From Scatosoma sp045645245 (lineage in GTDB: Bacteria; Bacillota; Clostridia; Christensenellales; Borkfalkiaceae): 13,107 bases of DNA. Location: positions 1 through 13,107 of the forward strand of contig JAZRIK010000100.1 of NCBI GenBank assembly GCA_045645245.1, given 5' to 3'. The translations under genes and the position numbers were made by a program. The notes under the pieces were generated by a model. It was given only the letters and a program-made list of their open reading frames with translations, was not told where the DNA came from and did not search any database. This document shows positions 7,234-12,837 of the stretch, in pieces. How positions within the stretch are numbered: the first letter of the stretch is position 1; each line of letters starts with the position of its first letter.

Positions 7234-7856
7234 AAATTGATCTCCGCCGAGCTTTTCCGCACGTACAACGCCGTGGGCTCGCCAAACGCGCCCTTTTCAG
7301 CCAAAGCCCGCACCGCATTCTCCAACCCAACCGCAGGCGAAACGATATGCACCTGCGCCTTTTGCGCAATCGGCAACTCGCCGCACGCATACAGCGCATA
7401 CCCATCGTCCGCCAAGCTTAAAACTTCCGCTTCCGTCAAATACGCAGGCGGATACGCCACGCCGCCGTTTTCATAACCGCAAACGTAATAGCAATCGTGC
7501 AGCGCGTTAATAAGACACAAAGCTTTGCCCTGTGCGCTTTCAAAACTATTGTATGCAATCACGTCAAAAGAAGTGATAGGCAGCACCTTTTTCCCCGTCG
7601 CGAGCGCAAACCCCTTCGCTGCGGAAATCCCTATCCGAATCCCCGTAAACGAGCCCGCGCCCACCGCAACCGCAAAAAAATCACACTCGTCCAAAGCCAA
7701 ATTTGCCCTTTTGAGTACGCCATCTACCGCCGTCATCAGCGAAACGGAATGCTTCATCGCGCAATCGGGAATAAATTCCGTCGTCGCCACGCCGTTTTTC
7801 ACTGCCATCACGCACAAATAATCGTTGCTGGTATCTATCGCTAAAAAATTTTTCAA
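7224..7856 (-). CDS. tsaB: tRNA t6A synthesis protein TsaB (YeaZ)
   Basis: 210 residues. TsaB is an ASKHA-fold partner of TsaD in the complex that puts threonylcarbamoyl on A37 of ANN-decoding tRNAs; it scaffolds rather than catalyses. Seen: N-terminal LAIDTS (5-10), KHS (35-37), and the hallmark GAGSFTGIRIG (66-76). The start codon is TTG (7854-7856), overlapping the tsaE stop as TTGA. This suggests translational re-initiation, helped by the purine-rich AGAGAGA just upstream. No in-frame ATG fits the conserved N-terminus better. TsaD, needed for activity, is not in this window. Confidence 0.9.
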   Translation of the reverse strand: MKNFLAIDTSNDYLCVMAVKNGVATTEFIPDCAMKHSVSLMTAVDGVLKRANLALDECDFFAVAVGAGSFTGIRIGISAAKGFALATGKKVLPITSFDVIAYNSFESAQGKALCLINALHDCYYVCGYENGGVAYPPAYLTEAEVLSLADDGYALYACGELPIAQKAQVHIVSPAVGLENAVRALAEKGAFGEPTALYVRKSSAEINLCK

Positions 7857-8254
7857 AACTCTATCTCTCTTTCTTCTTCGTTTATTTTTCTAATGCACAC
7901 GCGCTTACAAACCCTGGGGAGTAAAGGCGCGATATTTTGCGCCCATTCGACAAGACAAATTCCGCCCATTTCCAAATAATCGCCCAGCCCAAGCTGTTCC
8001 GCCTGCGCCACGCTCTCAATGCGATAGCAATCGTAGTGAAACAGCCGCCCGTCATAATCGTTCATATACGCATAGGTAGGGCTGGTCACTTCATCTTCAA
8101 TGCCAAGCCCTTTCGCAACGCCCTTAGCAAACACCGTCTTGCCCGCGCCCATTTCACCGTCCAAAATCACCACGTCGCCCGCCTGCAAAGTTTTCGCATA
8201 CTCGCTCGCAAACGATAAAGTATCTTCACGCGAACGGGATATAAATTTCGCCAT
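7853..8254 (-). CDS. tsaE: tRNA t6A synthesis ATPase TsaE (YjeE)
   Basis: 133 residues, a small P-loop ATPase that binds TsaB-TsaD and resets the t6A-forming complex. Seen: Walker A GEMGAGKT (33-40), the family's TSPTYAY segment followed by FHYDCYRI, and LVEWAQN near residue 102. Length and motif order match the family. ATG start with an AAGGGGAAG-type SD; it begins 11 bases after the ribU-like gene ends and shares 4 bases with tsaB. Confidence 0.93.
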   Translation of the reverse strand: MAKFISRSREDTLSFASEYAKTLQAGDVVILDGEMGAGKTVFAKGVAKGLGIEDEVTSPTYAYMNDYDGRLFHYDCYRIESVAQAEQLGLGDYLEMGGICLVEWAQNIAPLLPRVCKRVCIRKINEEEREIEF

Positions 8255-8265
8255 AATTCTTCCCC

Positions 8266-8838
8266 TTAAATTTTCACCTTTTTCAAAAAGTTAGAAAGCC
8301 GCTTATAAAGCAGCAACGTCAAAATAGAAATTGCCGCCGTCTTAATCAAATTAAACGCCAAAATAAAATAAAAGCTTTCCGCAAACACGCTCGCCGCCGC
8401 AGCCCCCATATACAAAGGAAAATTAATAAATCGGTTGGTCAAAAGCGCAACCGCCGTTCCCAAAATACACCCAACCGCAAGCGCAGGAATTACCACCTTC
8501 AAGCCCTTTTTGTATTGATAAACAATGGCAGGAAGTAAAATATACGCCGAAGTGACGAGCATATTTGCAAGCTCGCCTACCCCGCCCGAGCTGCTGCCAA
8601 TAATACGCAAGCTTTCCTTGAGCACACAAACGAGCACCCCTTCGATGGGCCCAAGCAAAAACGCAATCAGTAAAATAAACACGTTGCCAAAATCCAGCTT
8701 CAAAAACGGCACGGCGGGAAAAATAGGAAAATCGAACAAGCTAACGACGTACGCAAGCGCGGTAAACGCCGCCATCAAAGCAATTCTTTTGGCGGTAAAC
8801 CGTTGTTTTATTTTTTTTCCTTTTGTCGTTGAACGCAT
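8266..8838 (-). CDS. ribU: ECF transporter substrate-binding (S) protein, RibU-like
   Basis: 190 residues with about six membrane helices and basic ends, typical of S components that capture a vitamin and hand it to the shared EcfA-EcfA'-EcfT module. The stretch PFLKLDFGNVF then LLGPIEG (44-67), followed by VGELANML (87-94), is close to the riboflavin-specific RibU pattern (KLDF...P...FLLGP...G...GELANFL). Alanines in helix 1 (A23, A27) suit the contact with EcfT. No Ecf energizing genes are nearby, as is usual for group II ECF systems. No FMN riboswitch can sit in the 39-base gap upstream, so if this is RibU its control differs from the common one. Riboflavin specificity is likely but not certain. 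Confidence 0.78.
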   Translation of the reverse strand: MRSTTKGKKIKQRFTAKRIALMAAFTALAYVVSLFDFPIFPAVPFLKLDFGNVFILLIAFLLGPIEGVLVCVLKESLRIIGSSSGGVGELANMLVTSAYILLPAIVYQYKKGLKVVIPALAVGCILGTAVALLTNRFINFPLYMGAAAASVFAESFYFILAFNLIKTAAISILTLLLYKRLSNFLKKVKI

Positions 8839-8877
8839 ACCTGCCCCCTACAAAATTAAAAAACTGATGCTTACGCT

Positions 8878-10347
8878 TTATTCTTCCGCTACGCAAAAAT
8901 CTACGTAAAAAGTACTTCCCTTGCCCACTTCGCTCTCTACGCCAAAAGGCAAATTATGCTTAATGAGCACCGCCTTTACAATGGACAATCCCAGTCCCGT
9001 ACCGCGCACAGGCCGCTTATGCGACTCACTCGAACGGTAATACCGTTGCCAAATGGTGGGTATATCTTCCTGCTTAATCCCTTTTCCGCTGTCGCTTACC
9101 GAGAAACGGAAAGTATTTTCATCGCGCATTTTTAACCGCACGACCACCTTTTTATCATCGCCAGTATAATTGACGGCGTTGCCGATTAAGTTGTACAGCA
9201 CCTGCCCGATTTTAATTTCATCTACGCAGGCAAACAACCCGTCTTCCACTTCCAAAGCAAACGTATAGCCCTGCGTTTCCTGCAAATACGCAAATCTTTC
9301 TACCGTTTCCTGCACGTACGCCGACATATCTACAACCGTCTTTTTGAGTTCCTGCAACCCCGATTGCAGCTTGGACAAATCGAGCATATCGCCCACGAGT
9401 GAAGCTAACCTATCCGCTTCATCCACGATGACCTGCGCGTGCTGGTCGCGTTTTTCCTTCACGTCGCCGGAAATTTCCACAATCATCGACGCATACGCTT
9501 TAATCATCGTGAGCGGCGTTTTGAAATCGTGCGAAATATTTGCAATCAATTCCTTTTGCATCGTATCCGCTTTAGAAATTTCATCGCGCGCATAGTTAAA
9601 CGCCGCCGCCAGCTCGTTCATTTCCTTATTATACGCCGCCCCTTGGAAATCGACGTCGAAATTCCCCGTTGCAAACGTTTTCGCCTTTTCCGTAATTTCC
9701 AAAATTGGCCGAGTGAGCAAGCGCGATAACGCGGAGCTAACGATGAACGCAACAAAGAATACCGCCGCCCCTAACATAATCGAACGCAGCAAAATTTGTT
9801 CTTCCGCCGCTTGAACGAACTGCAACGATTTTTCCACGTACAAATATACCGTTTCACCGCGGTTTTGATACAGCTCAACGTACGCGCCATAAACAAACGC
9901 GTCCGGGCTTTCATAAACAACTGAACGCGTACCTGCCCTATCCAAATGCGCTTTCAACACCTGCGCGCGCAAAGGAAAATCTCGCGGCAATTCATAGTCT
10001 AACCGTTCGGGATACATCAAAGTCCCGTCCAAATCGAGTATAAAAATCTCTACGTCGTAGTTCGTATTTAAGTAGCGGATATAGTCGCTCATAGAGTGAA
10101 AGGACGAAGGCACTTCCGAGCGGATAAGCAGCTGCAAATGGCTGCCTTTTTCACGCACTTCGCGTTCCGCTTCGTCTTTATACGCCTGCCCGATAACGGT
10201 GGTAAGCGCAACCGAAACGATGATAACGATGGCAAGCGCCAACACGGAAAAAACCGCCCAGAGCAAAAGATAAATACTCTTACCTTTTTTCTGTTCGCGG
10301 CTTTCATTATTCGCGCTTATGCGTTTTTGGTGAATGGCTTTCAACAT
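8878..10347 (-). CDS. Membrane sensor histidine kinase (HAMP, HisKA, HATPase)
   Basis: 489 residues. TM1 about 24-52, extracytoplasmic sensor about 53-187, TM2 about 188-209, HAMP linker about 210-262, then a dimerisation domain with SHDFKTPLT (272-280), H273 being the phosphorylated residue. The ATPase domain shows the N box NLIGNAVNYT (N390), G1 DSGKG (419-423) and G2 GTGLG (449-453). All catalytic landmarks are present. The preceding response regulator is its obvious partner. The sensor region has no motif I recognise, so the stimulus is unknown; the downstream cell-wall genes make an envelope signal plausible but this is inference. The start is ATG with AGGAC eight bases upstream, 46 bases after the regulator stops. 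Confidence 0.92.
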   Translation of the reverse strand: MLKAIHQKRISANNESREQKKGKSIYLLLWAVFSVLALAIVIIVSVALTTVIGQAYKDEAEREVREKGSHLQLLIRSEVPSSFHSMSDYIRYLNTNYDVEIFILDLDGTLMYPERLDYELPRDFPLRAQVLKAHLDRAGTRSVVYESPDAFVYGAYVELYQNRGETVYLYVEKSLQFVQAAEEQILLRSIMLGAAVFFVAFIVSSALSRLLTRPILEITEKAKTFATGNFDVDFQGAAYNKEMNELAAAFNYARDEISKADTMQKELIANISHDFKTPLTMIKAYASMIVEISGDVKEKRDQHAQVIVDEADRLASLVGDMLDLSKLQSGLQELKKTVVDMSAYVQETVERFAYLQETQGYTFALEVEDGLFACVDEIKIGQVLYNLIGNAVNYTGDDKKVVVRLKMRDENTFRFSVSDSGKGIKQEDIPTIWQRYYRSSESHKRPVRGTGLGLSIVKAVLIKHNLPFGVESEVGKGSTFYVDFCVAEE

Positions 10348-10393
10348 TCCTTTTCGTCCTTTTATACGCCCGCATTGCTAAAAGCAAGGCAAA

Positions 10394-11059
10394 TTATACT
10401 TCAAATTTATATCCCAAGCCGCGCAAAGTGACGATAAACTTGCGATATTCCTTCAAATTCCCACGCAACATCTTGATATGCGTATCGACCGTTCTGTCGT
10501 CCCCGTAAAAATCAAAGCCCCATACGTCGTAAAGGAGTTTTTCTCTCGTCAACGCAATCCCTTTATTGCGCACGAGATAGAACAAGAGCTCGTATTCTTT
10601 GGGGGTGAGCTCCGCTTTCACGCCATCGACGTACACGTTTCTGCCCGCCATATCCACTTCTACGCCTTCAAATTTCAAAATTTCGTTGCCCGTTCCCTTT
10701 TGTTCGCGGCGCTTGGTGACTGCGTTGATACGCGCCATCACTTCTTTGGGCGAAAACGGCTTAGTCACGTAATCGTCCACGCCCAGCTCAAAAGCAAACA
10801 GCTTGTCGTATTCTTCCGAGCGCGCAGACAGCATAATTACGGGAATATCTTTTATCTTTTTAATTTCCTTTACTGTGGAGAATCCGTCAAGGTGCGGCAT
10901 CATTACGTCCATTAACAGCAAATCGTAATCGTTTTCACGGCAAAGCTTTACCGCTTCCATTCCGTCCGCCGCTTCAAACGCTTGGTTGCCCTCAAATTCT
11001 ACGTATTCACGCAAAACCCCGCGGATCATTTCTTCATCGTCAACAATCAAAATTCTCAT
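10394..11059 (-). CDS. OmpR/PhoB-family response regulator
   Basis: 221 residues. Receiver domain 1-120: acidic pair D7-D8, phospho-acceptor D51 in LLLMDVMMP, S78 and K100 in the switch site (TKPF). The C-terminal winged helix (about 125-221) has the usual LTPKEYELLFYL, then RTVDTHIKMLR for the recognition helix and GYKFEV at the end. First gene of the minus-strand operon and partner of the downstream kinase. SD AGAGGAC lies 4-5 bases before the ATG. A tandem direct repeat with 11-base spacing in its own leader suggests autoregulation (see that entry). Confidence 0.93.
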   Translation of the reverse strand: MRILIVDDEEMIRGVLREYVEFEGNQAFEAADGMEAVKLCRENDYDLLLMDVMMPHLDGFSTVKEIKKIKDIPVIMLSARSEEYDKLFAFELGVDDYVTKPFSPKEVMARINAVTKRREQKGTGNEILKFEGVEVDMAGRNVYVDGVKAELTPKEYELLFYLVRNKGIALTREKLLYDVWGFDFYGDDRTVDTHIKMLRGNLKEYRKFIVTLRGLGYKFEV

Positions 11060-11109
11060 TTTCGTCCTCTTTTTCGTACAATTTTCTCGCCTGGATAACG
11101 CTTATAAAA

Positions 11110-11137
11110 TATATACCCCGTAAGCGCGTTTCTTCAA
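11110..11137 (-). promoter_or_regulatory. Possible second, weaker promoter of the regulator operon
   Basis: On the minus strand: TTGAAG (11132-11137), 16 bases, TATATA (11110-11115). Match to sigma-A is moderate. The direct repeat at 11146-11164 lies eight bases upstream of this -35, where an OmpR-type activator could bind. Confidence 0.3.
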
Positions 11138-11145
11138 CCAAAAAA

Positions 11146-11164
11146 CGATAAAATTTCGATAAAA
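11146..11164 (-). promoter_or_regulatory. Tandem direct repeat with 11-base period, candidate response-regulator box
   Basis: TTTTATCG occurs twice in a row (plus-strand CGATAAAA at 11146-11153 and 11157-11164), start to start 11 bases. OmpR/PhoB-family regulators typically bind as dimers to direct repeats with this period. Placed between the strong promoter and the weaker one of the regulator operon. The sequence is AT-rich, so chance is possible. Confidence 0.35.
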
Positions 11165-11173
11165 CTTCCCTTA

Positions 11174-11198
11174 CTACGGCAAATTATACGCCGTGTAG
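11174..11198 (-). promoter_or_regulatory. Hairpin at the extreme 5' end of the regulator operon mRNA
   Basis: CTACGGC (11174-11180) can pair with GCCGTGTAG (11190-11198), leaving a two-base bulge and a 9-base loop. With the start site expected near 11197, the hairpin would cap the transcript. It could protect the mRNA from 5' decay; no regulatory claim is supported. Confidence 0.35.
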
Positions 11199-11203
11199 CA
11201 TAT

Positions 11204-11232
11204 ATTATATCATCTTTTCAACTTTTTGTCAA
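11204..11232 (-). promoter_or_regulatory. Near-consensus sigma-A promoter of the nine-gene minus-strand operon
   Basis: Minus strand: TTGACA (11227-11232), exactly 17 bases, TATAAT (11204-11209) with TGA before it, an extended -10. This is as strong a housekeeping promoter as can be read by eye. The implied leader is about 137 bases and contains a 5' hairpin, the tandem direct repeat and a possible second promoter. Confidence 0.85.
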
Positions 11233-11262
11233 ATCTTCGCACCCTTTTTACGTGTAAATGCA

Positions 11263-11268
11263 TATAAT
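11263..11268 (+). promoter_or_regulatory. TATAAT-like -10 upstream of ymxH
   Basis: GCATATAAT ends 24 bases before the ymxH ATG. No sigma-A -35 is visible 16-18 bases upstream. The CATATAAT form also resembles the -10 of sporulation sigma factors E or K, but no convincing -35 partner was found. The implied leader would be very short, with the start site close to the SD. Confidence 0.3.
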
Positions 11269-11292
11269 ATCATTACGAGGTGAAAAACGCTT

Positions 11293-11601
11293 ATGGAACT
11301 TTCTTTTTCCACACTACGCACCAAAGAAGTAGTCAACACGCAGGACGGCAGAAAGCTGGGCAAGGTGTCCGACGTATCCCTTTGCTATCCCGAAAATAAG
11401 TGGCTGGGTATCGTCGTTCCCAACGGAAAAACGTGGAGTTCTAAAAAAAACGGACTGTTCATCGACCTGCAACAAATTGTCAAAATCGGCGAAGACGTTA
11501 TTTTGGTCAATATCGGAATGCCTAAAAAACAAACTTCCCGTTCCTGTTCGCCCACAACGCCGACCTGCAACCCCCGCCGCAATTATGAAGAATACGAGTA
11601 A
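11293..11601 (+). CDS. ymxH: YlmC/YmxH-family sporulation protein (PRC-barrel)
   Basis: 102 residues. The first 75 or so form a PRC-barrel-like beta domain: TKEVVNTQDGRKLGKVSD, then LGIVVPN, then IVKIGEDVILVNI, the pattern of the YlmC/YmxH spore family. The tail (about 77-102) is polar, with cysteines, prolines and an acidic end, and looks disordered. Members occur across spore-forming Firmicutes and are often found near sigE-sigG; molecular function is poorly known. ATG start with GAGGTGA (11277-11283) upstream. It faces away from the response-regulator operon and ends at its own terminator, so it is probably a single-gene transcript. Confidence 0.85.
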   Translation: MELSFSTLRTKEVVNTQDGRKLGKVSDVSLCYPENKWLGIVVPNGKTWSSKKNGLFIDLQQIVKIGEDVILVNIGMPKKQTSRSCSPTTPTCNPRRNYEEYE

Positions 11602-11617
11602 ACTTTACATTCCGCTT

Positions 11618-11645
11618 CCGCGCCAACATCGGCGCGGTTTTTTTT
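11618..11645 (+). terminator. Intrinsic terminator of ymxH
   Basis: A perfect 7-bp GC-rich stem CCGCGCC / GGCGCGG with a 6-base loop, followed by eight T bases (11638-11645), 16 bases after the ymxH stop. This separates ymxH from sigG transcription. Confidence 0.92.
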
Positions 11646-11647
11646 GC

Positions 11648-11677
11648 GTATAAAACCGCCCGCGATTGCCCATACTT
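11648..11677 (+). promoter_or_regulatory. Possible sigma-G/sigma-F-type promoter for sigG
   Basis: GTATA (11648-11652), 18 bases, CATACTT (11671-11677). This fits the sigma-G pattern as I know it (GHATR, 17-18 bases, CATnHTA) with one mismatch, and lies just after the ymxH terminator. sigG is known to be read by sigma-F and sigma-G in Bacillus subtilis. A start here would put the repeat and hairpin array inside the sigG leader (about 200 bases). Weak motif; treat as a hypothesis. Confidence 0.3.
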
Positions 11678-11695
11678 GAGACGCCCCCTACCCCC

Positions 11696-11734
11696 GTCAT
11701 TGCGAGCGAAGCGTAAGCGCAGCGCGGCAATCTC
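11696..11734 (+). repeat. Dispersed intergenic repeat, copy B
   Basis: The 36-base core at 11696-11731 differs from copy A (3196-3231) at four positions, in the same orientation. Here it heads a longer composite: an AT-rich link (about 11735-11754) and then the hairpin array up to 11854. Copy A lacks that tail. Confidence 0.65.
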
Positions 11735-11754
11735 ATATAAAATATTCCCACAAC

Positions 11755-11854
11755 GAAACGCAAAGCGTTTCAATTCACGCGCCAACGGCGCAATTCACGA
11801 CGGCAAAGCCGTCTATTCACGGCGAGAGCCAATTCACGCAAAGCAACGCTTTGC
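11755..11854 (+). repeat. Array of five small hairpins separated by a 7-base AATTCAC spacer
   Basis: Five consecutive inverted repeats: 11755-11771 (GAAACGC-AAA-GCGTTTC), 11779-11791 (GCGCC-AAC-GGCGC), 11799-11813 (GACGGC-AAA-GCCGTC), 11821-11830 (GGC-GAGA-GCC), 11838-11854 (GCAAAGC-AAC-GCTTTGC). Each pair is separated by exactly seven bases, AATTCAC three times and TATTCAC once. Stem sequences differ completely while pairing and the short A-rich loops persist. The array ends 14 bases before the sigG SD and so probably lies in its leader. Confidence 0.85.
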
Positions 11855-11883
11855 AATCCTTACATACGAGGAGGTTAGTAAAT

Positions 11884-12651
11884 ATGCACAAAGTAGAAAT
11901 TTGCGGCGTAGATACGTCCGGCTTACCCAAACTCACGGCAAAAGAGAGCGAGCGGCTGATGGAACAACTCAAAGCAGGCGACAGGGGGGCGCGTGAAAAA
12001 TTCATCGTAGGCAATATGCGCTTGGTGCTTTCCCTTATCAAGCGTTTTCGCGTGCGCAATTTGGGCGTGGACGACGTTTTCCAAGCGGGCTGCGTCGGAC
12101 TCATCAAAGCAATCGACGGCTTTGATACGTCGGTGGGCGTTAAATTTTCCACCTACGCCGTGCCGATGATTGTGGGCGAAATCAAACGGTATTTGCGCGA
12201 CGGCAACTCGCTTAGAGTATCGCGAAGCATTCGCGACACCGCGTATCAAGCGCTCAAAGCACGCGAAAAAATCGAAGAGCGGGACGAAGACGCCACAATG
12301 GCGAATATCGCCAAAGAAATGGGCGTTGCCGAGCGCGAAGTGGTATATGCGCTGGACGCAATCTCCGACCCGATTTCCATTTACGAGCCGATTTATAACA
12401 AAGCGGGCGATACGCTGCTTTTGATGGATCAGCTGCGCGACGAAAAGAACACCGACGAAATTTGGACGGAACACGTCGCCCTGTCCGAAGCGATGGAAAA
12501 GCTCGGCGAGCGCGAAAAACGTATTTTATTTTTGCGCTACTACGAAGGCAAAACGCAAACGGAAATTTCTCAAGAAGTAGGCATCTCGCAAGCGCAAGTT
12601 TCCCGTTTGGAAAAATACGCTTTGCAAAATATTAAATTAAATATTTCATAA
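11884..12651 (+). CDS. sigG: Sporulation RNA polymerase sigma factor G
   Basis: 255 residues. The N-terminal KVEICGVDTS is a sigma-G signature. Then come region 2 (REKFIVGNMRLVLSLIKRF, VDDVFQAGCVGLIKAIDGFD, VKFSTYAVPMIVGEIKRYLRD), region 3 (LRVSRSIRDTAYQAL) and region 4 with its helix-turn-helix (KTQTEISQEVGISQAQVSRLE). Sigma-G drives late forespore genes after engulfment. The start is ATG at 11884, with GAGGAGG (11868-11874) nine bases upstream. An in-frame TTG at 11851 lies inside a hairpin upstream of the SD and is rejected. It is preceded by the hairpin array and followed by a strong terminator, so it appears to be monocistronic. In Bacillus the order is spoIIGA-sigE-sigG; here sigG comes before spoIIGA. 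Confidence 0.95.
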   Translation: MHKVEICGVDTSGLPKLTAKESERLMEQLKAGDRGAREKFIVGNMRLVLSLIKRFRVRNLGVDDVFQAGCVGLIKAIDGFDTSVGVKFSTYAVPMIVGEIKRYLRDGNSLRVSRSIRDTAYQALKAREKIEERDEDATMANIAKEMGVAEREVVYALDAISDPISIYEPIYNKAGDTLLLMDQLRDEKNTDEIWTEHVALSEAMEKLGEREKRILFLRYYEGKTQTEISQEVGISQAQVSRLEKYALQNIKLNIS

Positions 12652-12659
12652 AATAGAGT

Positions 12660-12677
12660 AAAATTTACGCAAATTTT
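12660..12677 (+). other. AT-rich inverted repeat after sigG
   Basis: AAAATTT (12660-12666), loop ACGC, AAATTTT (12671-12677), eight bases after the sigG stop. Weak pairing and no T-run of note; at most a 3' mRNA end-stabilising structure. Confidence 0.3.
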
Positions 12678-12731
12678 GAAAAATTAAGCATTTTTTATGA
12701 AAGTGGCTCAATCCCTTTATTTATAAGGGAT

Positions 12732-12760
12732 TCCGACAAAAAAAATCGTCTTTTTACAAA
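12732..12760 (-). promoter_or_regulatory. Two Spo0A-box-like sites upstream of spoIIGA
   Basis: On the minus strand TTTGTCGGA (12732-12740) and TTTGTAAAA (12752-12760) each match the 0A box TTTGTCRAA at eight of nine positions and are 20 bases apart, two helical turns. Relative to the expected start near 12804 they lie at about -72 to -64 and -52 to -44. Spo0A activates spoIIG in Bacillus. They overlap the AT-rich terminator, so chance matches are a real risk. Confidence 0.35.
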
Positions 12761-12779
12761 AGGCGATTTTTTATTTTTT
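12740..12779 (+). terminator. Intrinsic terminator of sigG
   Basis: A 15-bp stem (12740-12754 with 12758-12772, one G-T pair, loop TAC) is followed by TTATTTTTT-type sequence to 12779. The A-run on the left arm mirrors the T-run on the right. It should separate sigG from spoIIGA transcription. Confidence 0.88.
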
Positions 12780-12788
12780 CTATTTTCG

Positions 12789-12797
12789 TGTTATAAT
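12789..12797 (+). promoter_or_regulatory. Extended -10 promoter of spoIIGA
   Basis: TGTTATAAT: a consensus TATAAT (12792-12797) with the TG of an extended -10. No -35 hexamer is seen at 16-18 bases, nor at the 22 bases known for B. subtilis spoIIG. An activator-dependent sigma-A promoter is therefore plausible. Confidence 0.6.
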
Positions 12798-12837
12798 AGG
12801 CTCAATCGCTTGAAAACAAAGGGATTGAGGCGTTTTT

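Larger units (their letters stand above)
12707..12829 (+). promoter_or_regulatory. Set of mutually complementary segments ending at the spoIIGA SD
   Basis: Four related segments: CTCAATCCCTTT (12707-12718), AAGGGATT (12725-12732), CTCAATCGCTT (12801-12811) and AAAGGGATTGAG (12818-12829). The first and last pair perfectly over 12 bases; the third and last form an 11-base hairpin with one mismatch; the first and second form an 8-bp hairpin. The last segment contains most of the GAGG used as the spoIIGA SD (12827-12830). Confidence 0.6.

Noticed and set aside
8839..8877. FMN riboswitch in front of the ribU-like gene
   Set aside because: Only 39 bases separate it from the kinase gene, too short for the aptamer, and none of its conserved segments is visible.
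11851..11883. Upstream TTG start giving sigG 11 extra residues
   Set aside because: The TTG is inside the last hairpin and lies before the SD at 11868-11874; the conserved N-terminus starts right after the ATG at 11884.
12697..12726. Nine-codon frame (ATG AAA GTG ... TAA) between sigG and spoIIGA as a leader peptide
   Set aside because: No SD, no special codon run, and it lies over hairpin sequence upstream of the sigG terminator.
12710..12732. First sigG terminator
   Set aside because: The 8-bp hairpin AATCCCTT/AAGGGATT is followed by CCGAC, not by a T-run; the real terminator is at 12740-12779.
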